From contig DASXVX010000058.1 in assembly GCA_036504075.1 (NCBI GenBank), positions 1 through 61,395 of the forward strand: a stretch of DNA of 61,395 nucleotides. Direction: 5' to 3'. Made by a program: the position numbers and the translations under genes. Below, one piece after another: positions 32,935 to 41,321 of the stretch. Within the stretch, counting starts at the first letter, position 1. Every line of letters begins with the position of its first letter. Below the pieces are notes generated by a model. That model did no database searches, had not been told where the DNA came from, and saw only the letters and a program-made list of their open reading frames with translations. Origin of the DNA: DASXVX01 sp036504075 (GTDB lineage: Bacteria; Bacillota; Sulfobacillia; Symbiobacteriales; Symbiobacteriaceae).

Positions 32935-33030
32935 TACCCTCCGGAACCGAAACAATTACCTGGTCGCCCCCGTCTTCTTCCGTAGGATGACCAACAGCGC
33001 TCCGCTGTTGGCGGATAGGAGGGGGCCCAG

Positions 33031-33495
33031 GTGCAGAGAGTTGGCCACATGTCTTGGTTCGCCGTGCTGCTGGCGGCGCTGGTTCTGCTAGCGGGGTGCC
33101 AGGCGGCCCAGCCGCCGAAGCCACCGACCACCGACTACCGGGTAGTACCGCTGACGGACGCTCCGGCTGATGTGCGGACCTACTACGAGCAGATGAAGGC
33201 GATCCCCGGACTCTATGTCTTCGCCCGGGGGGGACAGACGTATCTCCTGCTCATCGGCGGCAAGTTGGATCAGCAGCCGGGGATGCGGGTCGAAGTCTTC
33301 GACGTGCAGACGCCCTTTAACGGCCCCAGGGAGGTCCGGATTCTCGCCGCACTCCGCCCGGGCCAGGGGGCGACCCAGTACCCCTACGCCGTAATCCAGA
33401 TGGACACCGCACCCGGCCTGACGTACAGGGCCCGGTTGAGCGCTGATAACGGGCTGGTAACGGAGTTACCCGGCATGAGCATCGACGATAAGTAA
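33031..33495 (+). CDS. lipoprotein of unknown function
   Basis: A 154-residue protein with a lipobox (LVLLAGC, residues 17-23) after a short N-terminus, so it is anchored on the outer face of the membrane. The mature part is mixed alpha/beta (LYVFARGGQTYLLLIGGKL, REVRILAALRPG, YPYAVIQMDTAPG), resembling the PrcB-like or protease-inhibitor type of small domain but without a firm match. AGGAGGG precedes GTG 33031, just behind an 8-bp hairpin (CCAACAGC/GCTGTTGG, 32991-33011). Function unknown. Confidence 0.7.
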   Translation: MQRVGHMSWFAVLLAALVLLAGCQAAQPPKPPTTDYRVVPLTDAPADVRTYYEQMKAIPGLYVFARGGQTYLLLIGGKLDQQPGMRVEVFDVQTPFNGPREVRILAALRPGQGATQYPYAVIQMDTAPGLTYRARLSADNGLVTELPGMSIDDK

Positions 33496-33503
33496 CCACA
33501 CTC

Positions 33504-33529
33504 GCAGGCGCCCTGAACAGGGCGCCTGC
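33504..33529 (+). terminator. intrinsic terminator-type hairpin
   Basis: GCAGGCGCCCT pairs with AGGGCGCCTGC around GAAC; the T-tract is short (TCGCTTT). Confidence 0.7.
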
Positions 33530-33754
33530 TCGCTTTCCCGCCATTTCCTGCTAAACGGCTCCCAGGGCAGGAACCGGGTTGCTTTCATGCGAACTTAAAG
33601 ACTGCGCATCCCAATGCGTCTACACGATGTATAAAAAGGCTTGTCGAGCCGTTACTCATAAAATATGGCAGACAAGAAAGGGGGAACCGCGGTAGGCGTG
33701 GGGCGCTTGACCCGCTATTGACGTAAACCATCAAGACGGGGGAACGAACACGCT

Positions 33755-34672
33755 ATGAGACGACACGCCGCAAAGTTCTTGGTTCTGATTCTGGCCCTCT
33801 CCTGGTTTTCGGCCCTGCGGCCCCAGCAAGCGCAGGCTTCCGGCTACGCGGTGGTCGTGAACGGTGTCGCCGTTCAAGGCGCCATGCCGGCGATGGTGAA
33901 TGGAAACCTGATGGTGGCCGTCCGGCCGCTGATCACGGCCATGGGCGGCGTGGTCAGTTGGAATTCGACCGAGCGGTCGCTGACGATTTTTCAAAACGGT
34001 TCCCAGCTGACCCTCTACGAAAATTCCAATACGGCATTCCAGAACGGTGAGCGCATCTGGTCGCCGGTGGCTCCCTATCTGAACGACGACCATCTGGTCG
34101 CTCCCGGGTGGTGGCTGGCCAGTCGCCTGGGCGCAAGCGTGGAGTTCACGGGGGCGACGCTCATCGTCAACACCGGCGGTCCGCTCTCCGCCACGCCGAA
34201 GCACCCCCTTATGAATCAGAACTACTACTTCCCGTTCCCAAAGGGCGCCAAGTACGATCCCTATTTTGATACCATGGGCGCTCCCCGGTACTACGAGGGC
34301 AATGTGACGCGTCACGAAGGGACCGACATACTGGCCGCCAAAGGCACGCCGCTCGTTGCCGTCACCGCCGGCACGGTGGTCCGTTACGGCTGGGTCACCC
34401 TGGGCGGTTACCGGCTGACCATTCAACTGGACGACCAGCCCGGATACCGGTTCTACTATGCCCACCTGGATCGCTACGCTTCAGGCATCTACCTGGGCGC
34501 CCACGTGAAGGCCGGGCAGCTGCTCGGGTACGTCGGCAACACTGGCGAAGGCCCGGAACGGACGGAAGGCCATTTCGTCACCCATCTGCATTTTGGCATT
34601 TACAATGCGGACGGTACGGCCATCGACTCGTATCCATTCCTCCAGTTCTGGGAGTCCCACAAGGCCTGGTAA
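33755..34672 (+). CDS. secreted M23 peptidoglycan endopeptidase with copper amine oxidase-type stalk domain
   Basis: A 305-residue secreted cell-wall hydrolase. Signal peptide 1-28 (QQAQA-SG). Residues 32-140 are a copper amine oxidase N-terminal-like domain (MVAVRPLITAMGGVVSWNS). Residues 180-300 are an M23 LytM-type zinc peptidase with H187 and D191 (RHEGTDI), H237 (YYAHLD) and H277-x-H279 (THLHFG): a complete catalytic set, so it should cut peptidoglycan stem peptides or crossbridges. The 5' leader from about 33630 has a CTTGTC/GACAAG stem and GGGGGAACC but no recognised riboswitch. GACGGGGG precedes the ATG. Confidence 0.9.
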   Translation: MRRHAAKFLVLILALSWFSALRPQQAQASGYAVVVNGVAVQGAMPAMVNGNLMVAVRPLITAMGGVVSWNSTERSLTIFQNGSQLTLYENSNTAFQNGERIWSPVAPYLNDDHLVAPGWWLASRLGASVEFTGATLIVNTGGPLSATPKHPLMNQNYYFPFPKGAKYDPYFDTMGAPRYYEGNVTRHEGTDILAAKGTPLVAVTAGTVVRYGWVTLGGYRLTIQLDDQPGYRFYYAHLDRYASGIYLGAHVKAGQLLGYVGNTGEGPERTEGHFVTHLHFGIYNADGTAIDSYPFLQFWESHKAW

Positions 34673-34697
34673 GCCGCAACCGCATATCGCACCATCG

Positions 34698-34723
34698 GGG
34701 GCGCACCATGCGAGATGCGCCCC
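34698..34723 (+). terminator. hairpin after the M23 gene
   Basis: GGGGCGC pairs with GCGCCCC around 12 bases, 25 bases after the stop; there is no T-tract, so it is a weak terminator candidate. Confidence 0.45.
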
Positions 34724-34747
34724 TGCTCCATTCCCGCGGGAGCGAAA

Positions 34748-34824
34748 GGATATCCTGCGCAGCGACGTTCGGCCGGCGCCCTACCGAAAGTGGCGGCGGC
34801 CGGGGAGCAAGCAGGGTATCCTGG
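34748..34824 (-). repeat. short dispersed element, copy 2
   Basis: Shares TATCCTGCGCAGCGACGTT and GGGGAGCAAGCAGG blocks with the element at 28830-28891, in the opposite orientation. The imperfect ends (AGGATATCCTGC, GCAGGGTATCCT) are decayed inverted repeats, and its middle is about 15 bases longer. It lies between the M23 gene and the M42 cluster. Confidence 0.65.
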
Positions 34825-34875
34825 AGCGGTATCTCGAATAAACTTTAAGTGATTAACCTGCAGAGGAGCGAGCGC

Positions 34876-36000
34876 ATGGTGGATGTCGCAACGCATCTGG
34901 CTGACTTGACCCGAGCCAGCAGCATCACCGGCCGTGAGCGAGCCGTAGCCGATTTGCTGCGCCGCCAGTGGGCTTCGCTGGTGGATGAGGCCAAGCGGGA
35001 CAGGCTGGGCAACTTCATCGGGCTGAAGCGGGGGGAGAATTCGGCCACCGAACTGCGTTCCTTGCCGTTTCCCGGCCCCGAACAGCAATCCCGTCCGGGC
35101 GCCCGCCCGCCGGGGCCGCCGAAAATCATGGCGGCCGCGCATATCGATTCCATTGGCGGCATGGTGACGGCCATTGAGCCGGGCGGTTTCCTCCGCTTCA
35201 CCACGGTGGGCGGCGTGGACCGGCGGCTGCTGATGGCCCAGGAAGTGGAGGTGCACGGCGCCCGGATCATTCCCGGGCTGGTAGGCAGCAAGCCGCCGCA
35301 CATGACCACGCCGGAGGAGCGGTCCAAGCTCCTGCCTCCCGAGCAACTCTACATAGATACCGGCCTGTCGGAGGCCGAAGTCAAAGCGTTGGTATCCCTT
35401 GGCGCCCCGGTTCTGCCCCGCTACGAGTTCCGGCAACTGCAGGGTGAGCGGGTCTCCAGCCGGTACATGGATAACCGGGCCGGCGTCGCCACGCTGGCCG
35501 TCGCCCTGGCGGAACTGCAACACCTGAAGCACACCGCCGATTTCTACGCGGTGGGCACGGTGGGCGAGGAGTTCGGCGGGCTGCCCGGCGCCACCACCAG
35601 CACTTTTGAAATCAAACCGGACATCGGCATCGCCGTGGACGTCACTTTTGCCAAACATCCCGGCAGCGAAGAGGACTCCTTCCCGCTGGGCGGCGGGCCG
35701 ACGATTGGGGTCGGGCCCAACTGTACGCCCAGGCTGGCCAAGCTGCTCCGGCAGATCGCGGCGGACCTGGGCATCCACTACGAGCTGGAAGTGATGCCAG
35801 GGCCGTCCGGCACCGACGCCTGGGCCATGCAAGTGGTGCGCGGAGGCGTGGCCACCGGCATCATCTCCATTCCGCTCCGGTACATGCACACCCCGGTCGA
35901 AACGGTGGACCTGGCCGACATCCGGGCGGCCGGCCGCCTGCTGGCCAATTTCGTGGCCCGCATCGACTCGGCCTTTGTGGAGGGTCTGACATGCTGCTAG
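34876..36000 (+). CDS. M42 family aminopeptidase, paralogue 1
   Basis: TET-type dinuclear-zinc aminopeptidase, 374 aa, a family that forms large cytosolic complexes and trims peptides. The active site is complete: AAHIDSIGG (His ligand), MDNRAG (bridging Asp), VGEEFGG (catalytic Glu and Glu ligand), IAVDVT (Asp ligand) and RYMHTPVE (last His). A Pro/Gly-rich loop near residues 58-78 is longer than usual. ATG 34876 follows GAGGAGCG. It overlaps the next M42 gene by 10 bases; the three M42 genes form one translationally coupled operon. Confidence 0.92.
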   Translation: MVDVATHLADLTRASSITGRERAVADLLRRQWASLVDEAKRDRLGNFIGLKRGENSATELRSLPFPGPEQQSRPGARPPGPPKIMAAAHIDSIGGMVTAIEPGGFLRFTTVGGVDRRLLMAQEVEVHGARIIPGLVGSKPPHMTTPEERSKLLPPEQLYIDTGLSEAEVKALVSLGAPVLPRYEFRQLQGERVSSRYMDNRAGVATLAVALAELQHLKHTADFYAVGTVGEEFGGLPGATTSTFEIKPDIGIAVDVTFAKHPGSEEDSFPLGGGPTIGVGPNCTPRLAKLLRQIAADLGIHYELEVMPGPSGTDAWAMQVVRGGVATGIISIPLRYMHTPVETVDLADIRAAGRLLANFVARIDSAFVEGLTCC

Positions 36001-37019
36001 AAAAACTGAGCAACGCCTGCGGCATCTCCGGCTACGAAGACGAAGTGCGGGACATTTTGCGGCGGGAACTGCAGGAACACGTCGACGAAATGTGGATCGA
36101 CACCATGGGCAGCCTCATGGTGCGCAAGGGCACCGGACCCATATCGGTGATGCTGGACGCCCACATGGATGAAGTCGGCTTCTTGGTAGGCGCCATTCTG
36201 GACGATGGCTACGTGAAGCTGAAGAAAGTCGGCGGGCTCGACGACCGGGTGCTGCCTGGGCGGCAAGTCTGGCTGACGCAAAAGCGCATCCCCGGTGTGA
36301 TCGGTGCCAAAGCCTGGCACCTGACCAGCCCCGACGAGCGGGGCAAGGTCATCCCTTTCGACCAGATGTACGTGGACCTGGGGTGCAAGACCAGACAGGA
36401 GGTCCTCGACCTGGGCATCGAGCCCGGCGAGCCGGTCTACTTTGCCACCACCTTTGAGCGATACAGTGACAAGGTCGTCAAGGGCAAGGCGTTCGACGAT
36501 CGAGTGGGTTGCACCATCGTCGCGACCATTCTCCAGGCGTTCAGCCATCCGGGACTGACGATCTATGGCTCTTTCTCCGTGCAGGAAGAGGTCGGCCTCC
36601 GGGGCGCCAAAGTGGCGGCATATAACCTCAATCCCGACTTGGCACTGGCCCTGGAGGGCACCGGCTCCGCCAACGGCGCAGGCGTGGATCCGTTTGACAC
36701 CATCACCAACCTGGGTGACGGGCCGGCGATTTCGCTGATGGATGCGGCCGGCTTCCCCAACCTGCAGGTCTGGGAGCAACTGGTGAAGCTGGCGCAGGAG
36801 AGCGGCATCCGTTATCAGCACCGGCGGCTGATTACCGGCGGCACGAACTCGGGGGGGATTGCCCTGCAGCGCGCCGGCATTCCGGCCTGCACCATCGCCG
36901 TGCCCTGCCGGTACATTCACACCAACGCCTCTCTGCTCAACCTGGACGACCTGCAGGGGGCTGTGAGCCTGGTCGACCACTTCCTGACGAGCCTGGAGAA
37001 AGGGGACTTCCGCCCATGA
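35991..37019 (+). CDS. M42 family aminopeptidase, paralogue 2
   Basis: Second TET-type aminopeptidase, 342 aa. Ligands present: DAHMDEVGF (His), FDDRVGC (Asp), QEEVGLRGA (Glu pair), LALEGT (acidic ligand) and RYIHTNAS (last His). It is closest to the classical glucanase/aminopeptidase YsdC type (VMLDAHMDEVGFLVG, RGKVIPFDQMYVDLG). The ATG lies inside the end of paralogue 1 and its stop overlaps paralogue 3 (ATGA). All active-site residues are present, so it should be active. Confidence 0.93.
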   Translation: MLLEKLSNACGISGYEDEVRDILRRELQEHVDEMWIDTMGSLMVRKGTGPISVMLDAHMDEVGFLVGAILDDGYVKLKKVGGLDDRVLPGRQVWLTQKRIPGVIGAKAWHLTSPDERGKVIPFDQMYVDLGCKTRQEVLDLGIEPGEPVYFATTFERYSDKVVKGKAFDDRVGCTIVATILQAFSHPGLTIYGSFSVQEEVGLRGAKVAAYNLNPDLALALEGTGSANGAGVDPFDTITNLGDGPAISLMDAAGFPNLQVWEQLVKLAQESGIRYQHRRLITGGTNSGGIALQRAGIPACTIAVPCRYIHTNASLLNLDDLQGAVSLVDHFLTSLEKGDFRP

Positions 37020-38029
37020 GCGAAATGCTGGAGCGGCTGCACCGGCTGGCTGCCACCTGGGGGCCGGCCGGGCGTGAACATAAGATGGCCGAGACCCTGG
37101 AAGATCTGATTCAGCCTTACGTGGACGAAATCGAGATCGACAAGTTCGGCAACCTGATCGCGATCAAGCACGGCATTCCCGGTAAGGGCCGGGTGATGCT
37201 CGCGGCCCACATGGACACCGTGGGCGCCATCGCCCTGAATGTCAGCAGCACCGGGCTCATCCACATCGCCCCGGTTGGCGACCTCAAGGCGCACCACGCC
37301 ATCGGCCAGCGGGTGGTCTGGGGCAGCGGTGCGGTAGGCATCCTGCAGCACGAGCCCGTCAGCGAGGCGAAGGACGTCGACCTGAAGAAGCTCTGGTGTG
37401 ACATCGGCGCCACCAGCAAGGAGGAGGCGCTGGAGAACGTCCGGCTCGGCGATATTTGCGTCTTCGCCGGTGAACTGCAGCAACTGGGCGATGCGCTGGC
37501 AGGTCCGGGTCTTGACAACCGTGCCGGCTGTGCGGTGCTGCTGGAAGTGGCCGAGCACCTGACGGATCCGAACGTCGATGTGGCCTTTGTTTTCGCCGCC
37601 CAGGGCGAGATCGGTCCCCGGGGCGCCGGCCCGGCGGCTTACCGCTTGAACCCCGACCTGGCCCTCGTACTGGACGTGACCAGCGCGGGCGATGTGCCCA
37701 AGGGTCCCCGGGTGGAAGTCAAGCTGGGCGGAGGCCCGGCGCTGAAGCTGAAAGATGGCGGCTATTTGGCCCACGGCCCGCTGGCCGACCTGGTCGCCCG
37801 GGTGGCGGCGGAGCACAAGGTCCCCCTGCAGACGGAAATCGCCGTGGGGGCCGGCGATCGGACCGACGCCCAGGTGGTCAGCATTGCCGGGCAGGGCGTG
37901 CCCACTGCGGTCATCGACATTCCGGCCCGCTACCGGGGCACCGCCAACGAAATGGTCAACCTGCGGGATCTGCATGCGGCCGCCGATCTGGTCTTGAAAC
38001 TGCTTTCCAGTTCGCTGGAACTGGGGTAA
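37016..38029 (+). CDS. M42 family paralogue 3, probably catalytically inactive
   Basis: Third tandem M42 protein, 337 aa. The fold signatures are kept (AAHMDTVGAI, LDNRAGC, VLDVTS), but two active-site residues are changed: the catalytic Glu of the EE pair is Gly (FAAQGEIGPRGA), and the final zinc ligand His is Gly (RYRGTANEM instead of RYIHT). Both codons are clear GGC and GGG in good sequence, and the frame is intact over the full family length. It may be a structural or regulatory subunit in a mixed complex with paralogues 1 and 2. The ATG overlaps the stop of paralogue 2. Confidence 0.85.
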   Translation: MSEMLERLHRLAATWGPAGREHKMAETLEDLIQPYVDEIEIDKFGNLIAIKHGIPGKGRVMLAAHMDTVGAIALNVSSTGLIHIAPVGDLKAHHAIGQRVVWGSGAVGILQHEPVSEAKDVDLKKLWCDIGATSKEEALENVRLGDICVFAGELQQLGDALAGPGLDNRAGCAVLLEVAEHLTDPNVDVAFVFAAQGEIGPRGAGPAAYRLNPDLALVLDVTSAGDVPKGPRVEVKLGGGPALKLKDGGYLAHGPLADLVARVAAEHKVPLQTEIAVGAGDRTDAQVVSIAGQGVPTAVIDIPARYRGTANEMVNLRDLHAAADLVLKLLSSSLELG

Positions 38030-38071
38030 AGGACCTACGGGGGGTGGGCAGGCACCGGGTAAAAAGCCGGG

Positions 38072-38101
38072 TTGACGCCGGTCGGCGCCCCCTGCTACAC
38101 T
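38072..38101 (+). promoter_or_regulatory. promoter of tatC
   Basis: TTGACG (38072-38077), an 18-base spacer and TACACT (38096-38101) form a good housekeeping-type promoter. The leader to the ATG is about 60 bases. Confidence 0.75.
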
Positions 38102-38170
38102 TTGGCTAGTCTTTCGCCGCATTTCTATGCTGGATGAACAACTTGACCTATTCCGGGGAGTTATGCCGAC

Positions 38171-38899
38171 ATGTTTGATCGACCGCAATCGGTGTTCGAG
38201 CACCTGACCGAGCTGCGCCGCCGCATTGTCTGGGCAGCCTTGACCGTAGTGATTGGCATCGTAATTGCAATGGCCTTCTCCCACCCCATATTCACGTGGC
38301 TGATGTCCACGGCCAGTTCGGGCGGCATGCAACTGAAGCTGATCCAGTACCACTTCACTGACTCCTTCATGACGGAGTTCCGCATCGCCATCATGATCGG
38401 CCTGGTGCTGGCGTCCCCCTTCGTCCTGTTCCAACTGGTGGCGTTCGTGCTGCCGGCCCTGCGGCCGAACGAACGGCGGCTATTGTACATTGGCCTGCCG
38501 ATGGCCACGGGCCTGTTTGCGATTGGCTGGGCGTTTGGCTGGTTCGTGGTGATTCCGATCACGAAGAACTTCTTCTATCAGATCGCCACCACGGCAGGCA
38601 TCGAGAGCACGATTACGCCAACGGCCTACATCGACTTCGTGATGGGCATCTGCAACCCACTGGGCCTGGCTTTCGAGTTGCCGCTGGTGGTCATGATCCT
38701 GGCTCGCATCGGCCTGGTGTCGGCACAACTTCTGGGCCGGATTCGAAAGTTCGCCTTCCTGGGCATCATGATTATCGCAGCGGTCCTCTCTCCGCCTGAC
38801 GTGATCAGCATGATGATCTTCATGGTCCCGCTCTACGGCCTGTACGAGGTCAGCATCATTCTGGCCAAGTTCGCCGGCAAGAAGCGGACGCCACAGTAG
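38171..38899 (+). CDS. tatC: Sec-independent protein translocase TatC
   Basis: Core receptor of the twin-arginine translocase, 242 aa with six membrane helices (about 18-38, 75-98, 112-132, 155-178, 192-208, 212-230). Family motifs: HLTELRRRIVWAAL at the N-terminus, the conserved FRIAIMIGLVLASPFVLFQ with the Glu in the preceding TEFR, FALPALRPNERR-like loop (VLPALRPNERRLLY), and FELPLVVMILARIGLV. GGGGAG precedes the ATG. No tatA adjoins it. It would export folded cofactor proteins; the window also has a TorD-like chaperone and a molybdoenzyme remnant. Confidence 0.95.
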   Translation: MFDRPQSVFEHLTELRRRIVWAALTVVIGIVIAMAFSHPIFTWLMSTASSGGMQLKLIQYHFTDSFMTEFRIAIMIGLVLASPFVLFQLVAFVLPALRPNERRLLYIGLPMATGLFAIGWAFGWFVVIPITKNFFYQIATTAGIESTITPTAYIDFVMGICNPLGLAFELPLVVMILARIGLVSAQLLGRIRKFAFLGIMIIAAVLSPPDVISMMIFMVPLYGLYEVSIILAKFAGKKRTPQ

Positions 38900-38917
38900 C
38901 CATCCGATCGTGAAAGG

Positions 38918-38952
38918 AACTCCGGTCGCCATAAAGGGCGACCGGAGTTTTT
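38918..38952. terminator. terminator after tatC, usable from both sides
   Basis: ACTCCGGTCGCC pairs with GGCGACCGGAGT over six bases and TTTTT follows. The transglutaminase operon converges on it from the right. Confidence 0.9.
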
Positions 38953-39068
38953 GCGCGGGATCGAACTGGACGGCGAGAATCATGACAAGGATAAGCAGCC
39001 CCGGCAGCGACGACGGCCTCGGCCGGGGCGTGCCACCTACCAGGGGCGGCCACGCTGCAGGAACGAAA

Positions 39069-41321
39069 CTACTTCGAACGCCAGGTGAGACGCCGCCAAA
39101 GGTACACCCGCCACCCGAACCGGTTGAAGAGCGTCTCTTCGACTTTCTGCCAGAACGCCTTCGCCCGCCCCGGCGCCTCGTCATCCGCCGGGCGGCCCGG
39201 CGGCGAATACCGGGCGGCCGTGTAATCCTCCGCCACCTGTGCGGCCGGATCCTTTAGCGCCGGCCATTTCTCGCCCAGCGTGCGGGCATATTCCCGTGGC
39301 GTCTGGTCGGGGCGGCGTCCCACGCCAAACTCGCCCAGCAGGGAGGATGTCTTCACCCAGACCTCCTGGACGACCTGCCTGGCGGCGGCGGACGATACCT
39401 GCTCCTGAGACTGCAGCCGCCGGTAGGCCAAGGCAAGCAGTCCAAGCAGGGCGAGGGCAGCCGCAAGGCCCCATGACCATTCCTCGGCCTTGCGGGCCGG
39501 GCTGCCCGCTATAACCGGCTCAGGGGCGTCGGGCTTCTCCTTCATGCTCTGCTGGTCTCCGGTAGCACCACCGAACGGCGCGTCGGGGGCGGTAGAAGTC
39601 ACGCTCGGGGCCACCGGCGCGGGGACGGAGCGGTCGATCGCCGGCAGGTCGGATCGGGGCGTGGGATCGAGCGTGATCCAGCCGTAGCCGGCGAAGTAAG
39701 CTTCCACCCAGGCATGGGCCTGCGCTTTGGCAACCACATAGGAGTACTTGCCGTCGCCGGTCCGGGTGTAGCTCGCAGCGGCAGGCACCGCAAACCCTTC
39801 CACCAGGCGGCTGGGGATCTCTGCTTGCCGCAGCATCACCGCCAGGGCCGAGGCGGAGTAGACGCAGTAACCCCGCTTCAGGTTGAACAGGAAATAGTCT
39901 ACGAAGTCCTGCTCCGACGGCGCCGCCGGGACATCCAGGGCATAGGTGAGGCTTCGCAGGTACGACTCCAGTGCCACGGCCTTGTCGTACGGATGCTGCT
40001 GCCGGGCCGTAATGATCCTGGTGAGCCCCTGCACCCGATTCAGCTGCGTGTTGGGCAGTTGCAGGTACGGCTGGTACTTCTCGTCCGGAGCGGATGTCGA
40101 CAAAAGCCGGATCTGCTCGGCGCTGTACCTGGGCACCCAGGCGGCCAGATTGTAGGGAGCGTTCCGGGCGACAGCCCGGTCGGCCCAGGTATTCTGGTCG
40201 GCGTCCTCCCGCAGGGTGGATCTCAGGCCATCCGCCCGCCGGGGTTCCAGCAGGTTGAATACCGCGTAGCCCAGGTTGGTGTTGTAGGTGATACGCGCCG
40301 TAAAGTCCGTCTTCAGCGCATCGGCCGCACGATAGATGGGCAGATAGCCGTCGGCCGGCACAGGCACCGTCTCCGGGTCGCCGGACTCCCAGTTGTGACC
40401 GGTGTAAGTCCGGAACGTGGCGCCGCGCAGGTAAAGCGTCTCCGCGAGCGGCTGGTCGACCGCCACCGTAAGGGCCGGCGTATTGTCGGGCTTGACCGGG
40501 CCGCCCAGCGAATTGAGCGTCGGGGAGAACCCGGTGGACGCCAGCGAGAATCGCGAACCGCCTGTCCCGCCGCCGGTGCCCCGCAGCTGCCTGAGCATGG
40601 GGAAAGTCTTCTGAAGCCTGTCGCCCCAGGTCCCCAGATCGATGGGGGCAAAGTGGTCCGGCAGAATGGTGGCGACCATGGCGACCGCCAGAACCCAGAC
40701 GATGGGTGTCGCCACGTGGCTGCGGTACCCGATTTTCCGCCCGGCCTTCTCCCAACGGGCGTCCCGGAGGCCTGCCTGCGCCAGGACCCAGAGCATGAAG
40801 CCCAGCACCCCGTAAACCGCGAAGTGGGCGCCGCTGTTTTCGAAATACCAGGCCCACTCCGAGCCCAGCACAAGGAGGCCGCAGGTGATGGACCAGAAGG
40901 CGTTGCCCCGACCCAGCGACTCCGGTACAATCAGGAGGCCTCCCAGGGCGGCCGAGCCGATCAGAAAGAGGTTACCCAGGATCGGGGCAAACGTCGTCGC
41001 AAACTGGAACTGGCGAAAACTCGCCCAGAGTGTGAGCGATTCTCCCGCCACCGCATGGGCGTACGAGTTCCAGTATGGCTGCGAGTTGTAGGCCCAGACG
41101 GAGACAGCCACGCCGCACAGGAGCAGCAGCCCGGCCACCCAGGGCTTGCGCCAGATGACCCAGCCGAAGCTAACGGCCACGGCGGCGTACAGGAGCAACT
41201 GGGAGAAGGGTTCGTCCATCTTCCAGAAGTCGTTCAGCGAAACGAGCAGCGTCGCAACCATGCCGACGGCAACGGGGGCAATGGCTACCTGGTAGCGTAT
41301 GGACGGGCGCCCTGTGACCAA
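39069..41321 (-). CDS. membrane transglutaminase-like protein (TgpA-like) with C-terminal DUF4129-type region
   Basis: A 750-residue membrane protein. About six helices fill residues 10-220, an extracytoplasmic transglutaminase-like domain spans about 430-570 with the triad C486 (GYCVYSA), H536 (HAWVEAYF) and the Asp of LDPTPRSD, one more helix lies near 625-640 and the cytosolic tail has the REYARTL-type pattern. These proteins probably act as thiol hydrolases or crosslinkers; partners MoxR and DUF58 lie upstream in the same operon. The TTG start at 41321 follows GAGGGGGTGAGG and overlaps the DUF58 gene by 37 bases. Confidence 0.88.
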   Translation of the reverse strand: MVTGRPSIRYQVAIAPVAVGMVATLLVSLNDFWKMDEPFSQLLLYAAVAVSFGWVIWRKPWVAGLLLLCGVAVSVWAYNSQPYWNSYAHAVAGESLTLWASFRQFQFATTFAPILGNLFLIGSAALGGLLIVPESLGRGNAFWSITCGLLVLGSEWAWYFENSGAHFAVYGVLGFMLWVLAQAGLRDARWEKAGRKIGYRSHVATPIVWVLAVAMVATILPDHFAPIDLGTWGDRLQKTFPMLRQLRGTGGGTGGSRFSLASTGFSPTLNSLGGPVKPDNTPALTVAVDQPLAETLYLRGATFRTYTGHNWESGDPETVPVPADGYLPIYRAADALKTDFTARITYNTNLGYAVFNLLEPRRADGLRSTLREDADQNTWADRAVARNAPYNLAAWVPRYSAEQIRLLSTSAPDEKYQPYLQLPNTQLNRVQGLTRIITARQQHPYDKAVALESYLRSLTYALDVPAAPSEQDFVDYFLFNLKRGYCVYSASALAVMLRQAEIPSRLVEGFAVPAAASYTRTGDGKYSYVVAKAQAHAWVEAYFAGYGWITLDPTPRSDLPAIDRSVPAPVAPSVTSTAPDAPFGGATGDQQSMKEKPDAPEPVIAGSPARKAEEWSWGLAAALALLGLLALAYRRLQSQEQVSSAAARQVVQEVWVKTSSLLGEFGVGRRPDQTPREYARTLGEKWPALKDPAAQVAEDYTAARYSPPGRPADDEAPGRAKAFWQKVEETLFNRFGWRVYLWRRLTWRSK

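Noticed and set aside
33630..33754. c-di-AMP (ydaO-type) riboswitch before the M23 peptidase gene
   Set aside because: Only a GGGGGAACC block and one stem resemble the class; the conserved 3' core (GCTAACCTCG-like) is missing.
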